36,485 nt of DNA from Prochlorococcus sp. AG-424-A03 (GTDB taxonomy: Bacteria > Cyanobacteriota > Cyanobacteriia > PCC-6307 > Cyanobiaceae), in the NCBI GenBank assembly GCA_003213375.1, contig QCNA01000010.1, positions 1-36,485 on the forward strand, written 5' to 3'. Each line of letters begins with the position of its first letter. Position 1 is the stretch's first letter. The notes beneath the pieces are model-generated. The model was not told the DNA's origin, ran no database searches, and saw only the letters and a program-made list of their open reading frames with translations. The translations under genes and the position numbers were made by a program. Positions 29,345-36,485 of the stretch are shown here, one piece after another.

Positions 29345-30799
29345 TTGACAGCTGATAAATTAGACAAGATAAAATTTGGAACTGATGGTTGGAGAGGAAT
29401 TATTGGTTTTGACTTTAACCTGTCCAATCTTTCAAGAGTTGTTGTCGCTGCATGTCAGGAGTTGCATTATCAATACTATAAAGAAGTTAATTCAAAGAAA
29501 ATTATTATTGGATATGATCGCAGATTTATGGCTTGTGAATTCGCTAAGCAAATAGTGCCTTTTGTAAGAGGATGTGGTTTCGAACCGATCTTATCTGACA
29601 GCTTTGTTACAACACCCTCTTGTAGTTTCTATGCCAAGGAAGTCGGTTGTCTTGGAGCGTTAGTAATTACAGCAAGTCATAATCCATATAATTGGCTAGG
29701 TCTGAAAATAAAAAGCTTTAATGGATGTTCTGTTGACGAATCTTTTACAAGTGAAGTTGAAAAAAGATTAATGCTTGGAAATTCAATTGAAAAAATAGGT
29801 GGTGTTAATCAATTGGTAGATATTAAGAATTTTCATTTAAATAGAATTAAATCCCTTTTTGATATTGACTATATTTCCGAGAGATTAAAAAAAATGAAAT
29901 TGAGAATTTTTGTAGATTCTATGCATGGTTCAGCTGCAAATTGTATGGCTGAGATTTTTGCTTCTAATGATTTAGAAGTTATTTCAGAAATCAGGAAAAA
30001 TGCTGATCCTTTTTTTGGAGGTAAACCTCCTGAACCTCTTTTGAATTATGCAGATGATCTAAAACAAATACTTATGAAAAATTCAACAAATGAAGTGAAA
30101 ACTTTAGGAATTATATTTGATGGTGATGGTGATAGAATTGCAGCAATTGATGAAAAAGGAAGATACTCTAGTACTCAAGATTTACTCCCATACTTTATTA
30201 GCTATTTGGGTGAAATTAAAAATAATTCTTATCCAGTTTTAAAGACTGTTAGTGGTTCAGATATTATTAAAAATATATCAGAGAGTCAGAATAGAGATGT
30301 GTTTGAACTTCCAGTTGGCTTTAAATATATTGCTGAAAAAATGATCAAAGAAAAAATATTTATTGGAGGAGAGGAATCTGGGGGAGTTGGTTTTGGTGAC
30401 TTTATGCCTGAAAGAGATGCTCTATATGCAGCGATGGTTTTATTAAATGGAATTGCTGAAAAATCTCAATATTTATATGAAACCTTAGATGAAATTCAAG
30501 AAGATTTTGGGCCAAGTTTTTATAGAAGAATTGATATTAAATTTCCAAATCAGTCAGAAAAAAATAACGTAAAAGAATTTATCATAGATAATATTCCTGA
30601 AAATGTTAATAATCATAAGTTAAAAAGTATCTCAAAAATCGATGGAATAAAGTTGAGAATTGATAAAAATTTTTGGCTTCTTTTTAGGTTTTCAGGAACG
30701 GAACCTCTTTTAAGATTATATTGTGAAGCACCAAAAGAATCTTATCTAATTGAGGTATTAGAGTGGGGTCAAGAATTTATAAATTTGGCAGGAAAATAA
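29345..30799 (+). CDS. Phosphoglucomutase/phosphomannomutase family protein (apparent TTG start)
   Basis: KFGTDGWRGIIG, TASHNPYNWLGLKIK, DGDGDRIAAID, GGEESGG, FRFSGTEPLLRLYCEA. Confidence 0.92.
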   Translation: MTADKLDKIKFGTDGWRGIIGFDFNLSNLSRVVVAACQELHYQYYKEVNSKKIIIGYDRRFMACEFAKQIVPFVRGCGFEPILSDSFVTTPSCSFYAKEVGCLGALVITASHNPYNWLGLKIKSFNGCSVDESFTSEVEKRLMLGNSIEKIGGVNQLVDIKNFHLNRIKSLFDIDYISERLKKMKLRIFVDSMHGSAANCMAEIFASNDLEVISEIRKNADPFFGGKPPEPLLNYADDLKQILMKNSTNEVKTLGIIFDGDGDRIAAIDEKGRYSSTQDLLPYFISYLGEIKNNSYPVLKTVSGSDIIKNISESQNRDVFELPVGFKYIAEKMIKEKIFIGGEESGGVGFGDFMPERDALYAAMVLLNGIAEKSQYLYETLDEIQEDFGPSFYRRIDIKFPNQSEKNNVKEFIIDNIPENVNNHKLKSISKIDGIKLRIDKNFWLLFRFSGTEPLLRLYCEAPKESYLIEVLEWGQEFINLAGK

Positions 30800-30801
30800 G
30801 G

Positions 30802-31377
30802 ATGAAAAATTTATATTTAGCGAGTAAGAATAAAGGGAAAATTGAAGAATATAAGAAATTGCTTGCTGGAGTTAATTGTAAATTGTTACTCCAGCCAGAA
30901 TCATTAGAAGTTGAAGAGGATGGACTGACATTTAGAGATAATGCAATTAAAAAAGCGAGTGAAGTTTCGAGAAAAACGAATAATTTTTCAATAGCAGATG
31001 ATTCAGGAATTTGTATTGAAGCACTAGGTGGTAAGCCTGGCATTTACTCATCTAGATATGCAGAAAATGATCAGAAGAGAATTGAACGAGTTTTAAGAGA
31101 ACTTAATGGTGTTCAAAATAGAAGTGCTTTCTTTATTGCTAATATTTGTGTTTGTTCCCCAAATGGTGAAGTCATTATTGAAGCTGAGGCCAAATGTCAT
31201 GGCAATATCATTTTAAACCCCAGAGGAAAAAGTGGTTTTGGGTATGACCCAATTTTTGAGGAGAGTTCTACCAGATTAACTTTCGCAGAAATGAATAATG
31301 ATATTAAGGACAATTGTAGTCATAGAGGTAAAGCATTAAAAAAAATTATTCCAGATTTAATTGAAATTTTTTCTTAA
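30802..31377 (+). CDS. rdgB: dITP/XTP pyrophosphatase (Ham1/RdgB family)
   Basis: ATG at 30802 (MKNLYLASKNKGKIEEYKKL) is a better start than the ORF-track start at 30763. Motifs DDSGICIEALGGKPGIYSSRYA, GFGYDPIF, SHRGKAL. Confidence 0.93.
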   Translation: MKNLYLASKNKGKIEEYKKLLAGVNCKLLLQPESLEVEEDGLTFRDNAIKKASEVSRKTNNFSIADDSGICIEALGGKPGIYSSRYAENDQKRIERVLRELNGVQNRSAFFIANICVCSPNGEVIIEAEAKCHGNIILNPRGKSGFGYDPIFEESSTRLTFAEMNNDIKDNCSHRGKALKKIIPDLIEIFS

Positions 31378-31379
31378 AT

Positions 31380-32864
31380 TCAATTAATCCAAGATCCATG
31401 AAGGCCATGAGGAATTGAAATGGGTAATTCATAAACAGCTAATTCTTTTAAATCTTTTGCGTCTAATATCACTAAATCGCTTCCTCTTCTTTCTCCATTC
31501 CATAGAAGTATAAATAAAAATCCCTCATCTTCTTTTGAAGAGTTTTCTGATGGAACCATAATTGGTTCACTAACAAATCCACTTGGGCCTGCTGACCAAG
31601 AAATCTCTTCCTTAGAAGTTAAATTTATTTTTTTTATTGCTTGAAGTGGAGCGTTCCCCAGCTTTTGAGATGTGCTTGCCATCCAACTAAAAGTTGCTTT
31701 TAAGCCTAAGTTTTTAGGATTAACAACAGCAAATTCACAACATTGTTCACTGAAAGTTTCAAGTTCACAAGTTTTTGTCTTTAGATCGATAATTGATCTT
31801 TTCAGTTTTCCTTCTGGATATTTATCAAAGTCAATATCCCTAAAATTCTCGTCTGGACCAACTGATGGGAAATCATCATAAAAAATACTGTCTATTACTA
31901 TTTTGGAATCTTTTTCAAATGCATTTACATGATGAAAAACGAATCCTTCTGGAGCATCTATTGTTAAAGGAGGCTGTCCCCTAAATAATCCACCTTCTCT
32001 GGGGATGATAAAAAACTTTGCCTTTTTATTTGGGTTTGACTTTAGACATTGTGCTGCTCCTCTTTGACCCATCACAAATGGAAGAGGATTGAAATCAATA
32101 GCATTCTGTAAAAATATTGCCCAATTAGTTGTGATTGCGAAATCATGAAGGAATGCAAAACCGTTAAAGGTATCTTTTCGATCAAAAATGAGCTCTCCAG
32201 AATTTGTACCAGCATTATCAAATTCCATTAATCTAATGGTACTTTTTGGACCGGTTTGTACTCCAAAAGTGACTAAAAGTTCTGAAGATGCATTCGAGTT
32301 TAAGTCTGTTTTGGGATGAGCACTGAATGCTTCATTAGGCTTAAGTACTCCTTTTAATGTTGTTAAACCAATAGTGTCAAGACTATCAGGATCCATTGCA
32401 TGTGGACCTGCTGCTTCCCATAATGCGAGAATTTCATCTCCTAATTTAACGACATGTGTGTTTGCGATATTCTTGAATTTTAGATCTAATGCATTATTTA
32501 AAATTCCTCCATTTTTTTGTGTTCCAAAAACACCTCTATAAATAAATTTATCTATTTTTTCTTCTTCCAAATAGCCTTTAGTTTTAACAAATCTATTTGT
32601 TAAGAATGGCTGACCATTTTCGAATTTTATGGATGTTATCATTCCATCACCATCAAATGGATGATGAACCCATTGTCCACCTCTCTCTAAAATTCCTGGT
32701 CCATTTCTTAATAATGTTCCATTTAGATTTTTAATATTATTACCTTTGCTAATTCTTAGAGGCTCCTTAGTTAGCTCCTTTTCTACATTTTGATAAGCAC
32801 TTGACCAATCTTCTTTATTAAAAATTTTAAATTTATCAATTTTTTTATCTTGTAAATTAGTCAC
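31380..32864 (-). CDS. Carotenoid oxygenase (RPE65/CCD family), apocarotenoid-cleaving-like
   Basis: Fe-ligand His contexts AAGPHAMD, FLHDFAIT, FVFHHVNAFE, SIPHGLHGSWI; LRNGPG...HHPFDGDGM. Confidence 0.9.
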   Translation of the reverse strand: MTNLQDKKIDKFKIFNKEDWSSAYQNVEKELTKEPLRISKGNNIKNLNGTLLRNGPGILERGGQWVHHPFDGDGMITSIKFENGQPFLTNRFVKTKGYLEEEKIDKFIYRGVFGTQKNGGILNNALDLKFKNIANTHVVKLGDEILALWEAAGPHAMDPDSLDTIGLTTLKGVLKPNEAFSAHPKTDLNSNASSELLVTFGVQTGPKSTIRLMEFDNAGTNSGELIFDRKDTFNGFAFLHDFAITTNWAIFLQNAIDFNPLPFVMGQRGAAQCLKSNPNKKAKFFIIPREGGLFRGQPPLTIDAPEGFVFHHVNAFEKDSKIVIDSIFYDDFPSVGPDENFRDIDFDKYPEGKLKRSIIDLKTKTCELETFSEQCCEFAVVNPKNLGLKATFSWMASTSQKLGNAPLQAIKKINLTSKEEISWSAGPSGFVSEPIMVPSENSSKEDEGFLFILLWNGERRGSDLVILDAKDLKELAVYELPISIPHGLHGSWIN

Positions 32865-32936
32865 AACAAAGTAATCACTTTATCTATCTTCGCCAAAAAT
32901 CAACTGAATTGTGGCTGATTCGAAAAAATTCCTATT

Positions 32937-33542
32937 TTATTGTTTTTCTAACATTCCTTTACTGCTTGGAATTGAATTAGATCTTTTTGGATCTATTTCG
33001 GTAGCCATTCTCATTGCTCTTGAAAAAGCTTTAAAGCACGCCTCAACTATGTGATGTGAATTACTGCCTCGTATTTGATTAATATGCAGAGTAATGCCGC
33101 TGTTATTTACAAAGGCAATAAAAAACTCTCTTACTAGTTCAGTATCATAATTTCCTATTCTAGGGGCTTTTAATTGAAGATCATAAGATAGATGAGGTCT
33201 ACCAGAGCAGTCTAAAGTGACTTGAACTAATGCTTCATCTAATGGGGCAAAGAAATGTCCAAATCTGCTTATTCCTTTTCTTTCTCCCAAGGCTTTTGAA
33301 AATGCTTTGCCTAATGCGATTCCAACATCTTCATTTGTATGGTGATCATCAATATGGGTATCTCCAATTGCTTTTATTTTTAAATCGAACAAACCATGAC
33401 TGGATATTTGATGAAGCATGTGATCTAAGAATGGTATCCCGGTATCAATCTCAGCAATTCCATTTCCATCTAAGTTTATAAATACAGATATATCTGTTTC
33501 ATTCGTTTTTCTTTTTATTTCAGATTGCCTTAGAGATGACAT
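32937..33542 (-). CDS. hisB: Imidazoleglycerol-phosphate dehydratase
   Basis: [50 protein letters not shown]. Confidence 0.97.
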   Translation of the reverse strand: MSSLRQSEIKRKTNETDISVFINLDGNGIAEIDTGIPFLDHMLHQISSHGLFDLKIKAIGDTHIDDHHTNEDVGIALGKAFSKALGERKGISRFGHFFAPLDEALVQVTLDCSGRPHLSYDLQLKAPRIGNYDTELVREFFIAFVNNSGITLHINQIRGSNSHHIVEACFKAFSRAMRMATEIDPKRSNSIPSSKGMLEKQ

Positions 33543-33562
33543 TTTTATGGAAAATACTTAGT

Positions 33563-34345
33563 TTACATTCCATTAATGCAGTAACCCGCATCAACATAAA
33601 TTGTTTGGCCTGAAATGCCGCTAGAGAGATCACTTAATAAAAAAGTAGCCGTATTACCTACTTCTGTTTGAGTGACTGTTCTGCGTAAAGGAGCCTTTTC
33701 TTCAACATTGTGAATCATATCTAAAATGCCACCTATAGCAGAACTCGCAAGTGTTCTTATAGGCCCAGCACTTATTGCGTTAACTCTGACTTGTTTTTCG
33801 GGACCAAGTTCTGCAGAAAGATATCTTACTGAGGCTTCTAAAGCTGCTTTAGCAACTCCCATCACGTTATAGTTAGGAATCGCCCTTTCTGAACCTAAAT
33901 AAGTTAATGAGACAACTCCAGCACCATCACTAAAAAGAGGTTTTGCCGCTTTACATAAAGGTGCTAACGAATACGCACTGATATTGAGAGCCCTATCAAA
34001 ACCCTCTGAAGTGGTAGCACTATAATCTCCAATCAATTCATCGCGTCCTGCAAATGCTAGACAGTGAACTAATCCGTCAATTTGCCCCCAATTGTCTTTA
34101 ATATTTTTAAAGATTTCTTCAATTTGAGCTGGATTTTGAACATCAAGAGGCAAAAATAACGATGGGTTTAAAGGTTCAGTTAGTTCTCTAACTTTAGACT
34201 CGAATCTTCCCTTATCATCAGGCAAATATGTGATTCCTAGTTCTGCGCCAGCTTTTGAAAGTTGTTGAGCGATACCCCATGCTATTGAACGATTGTTGGC
34301 AATTCCCGTAACGAGAATTTTTTTGCCAGTTAGATTTAGAAGCAT
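33563..34345 (-). CDS. fabI: Enoyl-[acyl-carrier-protein] reductase (NADH)
   Basis: GKKILVTGIANNRSIAWGIAQQLSKAGAELGITY, LAFAGRDEL, YNVMGVAKAALEASVRYLSAELG, ISAGPIRTLASSAI. Confidence 0.96.
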   Translation of the reverse strand: MLLNLTGKKILVTGIANNRSIAWGIAQQLSKAGAELGITYLPDDKGRFESKVRELTEPLNPSLFLPLDVQNPAQIEEIFKNIKDNWGQIDGLVHCLAFAGRDELIGDYSATTSEGFDRALNISAYSLAPLCKAAKPLFSDGAGVVSLTYLGSERAIPNYNVMGVAKAALEASVRYLSAELGPEKQVRVNAISAGPIRTLASSAIGGILDMIHNVEEKAPLRRTVTQTEVGNTATFLLSDLSSGISGQTIYVDAGYCINGM

Positions 34346-34380
34346 TTTGTTTATTATTTCTATTATTCTCCTATATAAAA

Positions 34381-34394
34381 GTACCTATCTTTAC
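34381..34394. promoter_or_regulatory. Perfect GTA-N8-TAC NtcA-type match in the fabI/thioredoxin-like divergent region
   Basis: gtacctatctttac; a TAN3T (TAATTT) lies 21 nt downstream on the + strand. Confidence 0.3.
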
Positions 34395-34450
34395 GGATTA
34401 CTGCAAAATATACAATAATTTTCAAATATCAAAGAATTTTTAACTTGAAT

Positions 34451-35049
34451 ATGGTAAGAACAAATTCTATGGTTTTGGAATTAGGTTTTCAATTACCGAA
34501 TTTCGAAATGTTAAATGCTAATTCCTCAAAAAATGAATATTTTTAATTCTCATAATTTAGATAATCGGCATTTACTTTTAATGTTTATTTGTGCCCATTG
34601 CCCATTTGTTAAATATATTGAGAATCAAATTTTCACCTTAAGTAAAGAAATTGAAAATACAGTTCAAACAGTTGCAATTTCAAGTAATGATATTGTAACT
34701 CATCCTTCAGATTCTCCTAAAAAATTTGAGATTACAGGCACAAACACAGGGATGGAGTTTTCCTTATCTTTACGATGAAAATCAAAATTTTGCTAAGGAA
34801 TTAAAAGCGGCTTGCACCCCAGATTTTTATCTTTTTTTTTCAAATGAAGGAGATGGTGATTTTTTATTGTATTATCATGGCCAATTAGACGATAGTAGAC
34901 CAGGTAATAATATCCCTCTATCTGGAAAAGATTTAAGCTCTGCTGTAAAAGATTTGAATCAAGATAATTCTTATCCTTCAAATCAGATGCCTTCTTTAGG
35001 TTGCAATATAAAATGGACTCCTGGTAAAGAACCAAGTTGGTTTAAATGA
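34451..35049 (+). pseudogene. Thioredoxin-fold (AhpC/TSA-like) protein disrupted by two frameshifts, or affected by sequence error
   Basis: Three consecutive frames carry one continuous protein: MVRTNSMVLELGFQLPNFEMLNANSSKNEYF | NSHNLDNRHLLLMFICAHCPFVKYIENQ...DSPKK | LRLQAQTQGWSFPYLYDENQNFAKELKAACTPDFYLFF...PSWFK. Breaks at T5 (34540-34544) and A6T3 (34719-34727). Confidence 0.8.
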
Positions 35050-35102
35050 ATTAAAAATATTTTTTACCCGTAGAATTATGGTTTAGGGTTAATATATTTA
35101 CT

Positions 35103-36308
35103 ATGCAGATACCTCCATTTACTTTAAATAGGCAGTACCACGAAATTGGCTCAGAAATTGAGAGTGAAGTTTTTAAAGTTTTAAAAGGGGGCCAGTATAT
35201 TGGAGGACAAGAAATTGCCAAATTTGAGGAGAGTTTTTCAAATCTGATTGGTGTTGAAAATACTATTGGATGTAATAGTGGAACTGATGCTTTAATATTA
35301 GCCTTGCGCGCATTAGATATTGGTCTGGGTGATGAAGTTATTACCTCATCTTTTAGCTTTTTTGCAACTGCAGAGGCTATTAGTGCGGTTGGCGCTAATC
35401 CTGTTTTGGTAGATATAGATCCAGAAACTTATCTCATTAATACTGAACTAATAGAACAAGAAATAAATCCTAATACCAAGGCAATTATGCCAGTTCATTT
35501 ATTTGGTAATGCAGTGAATATGACCTTAATAAAATCTTTGGCCAAGAAATATGACTTAAAAGTAATCGAAGATTGTGCTCAGGCAACATGCACAATGTGG
35601 GGAAATTCCAAAGTTGGTAGTATCGGTGATATAGGCTGTTTTAGCTTTTTCCCTACTAAAAATTTAGGAGCTGCTGGAGATGGTGGAGCAGTAACAACTT
35701 CAGATCAGAAGATTGCAAAAAAAATTAGAGAACTGGCTGTTCATGGCAGCCCAATAAGATATCATCATACCCAAATTGGATATAACAGCAGACTTGATAC
35801 CATTCAAGCTGCCATATTAAACATTAAAATTAAATATATTTCTAAGTGGATTAATAATCGCCAAAAAATTGCTAATAATTACCTTGATTTATTAGAAAAA
35901 AATCCATTTATTAGTTTTCCAAAAATTAGCTCTGATTCAATTTCTCATTCTTGGAATCAATTTGTTATTAAATTAAGAAACGATAAATATTTTTTAAATG
36001 ATGATTTTTCAAATTTATTTGATACTGATTGCAAAAAATACTATTCCTTAAGGAATTTGGTAAAACAACAACTTTTTGAAAAAGGTATTAATTCAATTAT
36101 TTATTATCCAATTCCAATACACGCACAAATAGCTTATAAAAATAAAAATTTTTCTAGAACAAAACTCATTAATACCGAGAGAATTTGTACAGAAGTTCTT
36201 AGTCTTCCAATGTTTCCTGAAATTTCTTATGAAGAGCAAGTTTTTGTAGCAGAAAATTTAAATAAAGTTTTAAAGAATTGTATAGAGGAAATTCAAATTT
36301 CAGCATAA
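35103..36308 (+). CDS. DegT/DnrJ/EryC1/StrS-family PLP aminotransferase
   Basis: GGQYIGGQEIAKFEE, NSGTDALILALRALDIG, EDCAQATC, PLP lysine region FSFFPTKNLGAAGDGGAV, GYNSRLDTIQAAIL. Confidence 0.93.
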   Translation: MQIPPFTLNRQYHEIGSEIESEVFKVLKGGQYIGGQEIAKFEESFSNLIGVENTIGCNSGTDALILALRALDIGLGDEVITSSFSFFATAEAISAVGANPVLVDIDPETYLINTELIEQEINPNTKAIMPVHLFGNAVNMTLIKSLAKKYDLKVIEDCAQATCTMWGNSKVGSIGDIGCFSFFPTKNLGAAGDGGAVTTSDQKIAKKIRELAVHGSPIRYHHTQIGYNSRLDTIQAAILNIKIKYISKWINNRQKIANNYLDLLEKNPFISFPKISSDSISHSWNQFVIKLRNDKYFLNDDFSNLFDTDCKKYYSLRNLVKQQLFEKGINSIIYYPIPIHAQIAYKNKNFSRTKLINTERICTEVLSLPMFPEISYEEQVFVAENLNKVLKNCIEEIQISA

Positions 36309-36485
36309 AGTGATTTAAATAATCTTTGTTGTATGTTGTGATTTACTATAGGACCTGAATAATTATTTTTTTCTAAATTAGATATCTCACCATTTAATAA
36401 TTCTGAATTTGAAACTTTAGATAATTCTGGAATCCAATATTTTATATATTCGCAAATAGGATCAAATTTTTTTGCTTGGGTATAT
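36293..36485 (-). CDS. phr: C-terminal end of a deoxyribodipyrimidine photolyase (truncated by the window edge)
   Basis: Manual translation YTQAKKFDPICEYIKYWIPELSKVSNSELLNGEISNLEKNNYSGPIVNHNIQQRLFKSLYAEI*; QxxKFDPxxxYIxxWxPEL is the photolyase/cryptochrome C-terminal signature. Confidence 0.75.
   Translation of the reverse strand, partial: YTQAKKFDPICEYIKYWIPELSKVSNSELLNGEISNLEKNNYSGPIVNHNIQQRLFKSLYAEI

Noticed and set aside
30763-30801. Upstream start of the rdgB ORF at 30763
   Set aside because: The extra 13 residues (MGSRIYKFGRKIR) overlap the phosphohexomutase gene; the ATG at 30802 begins at the conserved N-terminus.
1-36485. CRISPR array, prophage, transposase, toxin-antitoxin or other defence island
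   Set aside because: No direct-repeat array, integrase/transposase or recognised defence gene; the content is core metabolic/photosynthetic, and the Cas4-like nuclease stands alone.

Overview
This window looks like core chromosome of a low-GC marine picocyanobacterium, most likely a high-light-adapted Prochlorococcus. I base that on the NtcA, Amt1 and PsbH/N/I/K sequences, several cyanobacteria-specific DUF families, very AT-rich DNA and tiny intergenic gaps. Recognisable genes in order: a partial BtuR/CobO-like gene (-), ntcA, a DUF3084 protein, an RNase H-fold resolvase-like protein, DUF3146 (-), pth (-), psbH (-), psbN, psbI, an OstA/DUF3769-like protein, leuD/leuC/cinA/glyA (-), tRNA-Arg(ACG) (-), two small conserved proteins, murJ (-), sfsA, amt1, ispH, a DoxX-family protein, purH (-), an esterase, DUF3155 (-), a sensor histidine kinase, cobS (-), tgt, psbK, a Gfo/Idh/MocA oxidoreductase (-), a CNNM/CorC-like protein (-), tRNA(CAU) (-), pyrE, ygfZ-like, a TM0106-type nuclease (-), a phosphohexomutase, an rdgB-like gene, a carotenoid oxygenase (-), hisB (-), fabI (-), a frame-disrupted thioredoxin-like gene, a DegT-type aminotransferase and the 3' end of a photolyase gene (-). 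I found no mobile element, CRISPR array or defence island. The items most worth a second look are: (1) a predicted multi-helix RNA in the longest intergenic gap, between the DUF3155 gene and the histidine kinase; (2) a perfect 9-1-9 palindrome upstream of ntcA; (3) perfect GTA-N8-TAC NtcA-type boxes upstream of amt1, between tRNA(CAU) and pyrE, and between fabI and the thioredoxin-like gene; (4) two same-direction indels confined to one thioredoxin-like gene; (5) a Cas4-like/HhH/DEDD fusion nuclease that appears to have lost its PD-(D/E)XK acidic residues; and (6) near-universal 3'-end overlap or abutment of convergent genes. All family calls were made by eye, with no database search.
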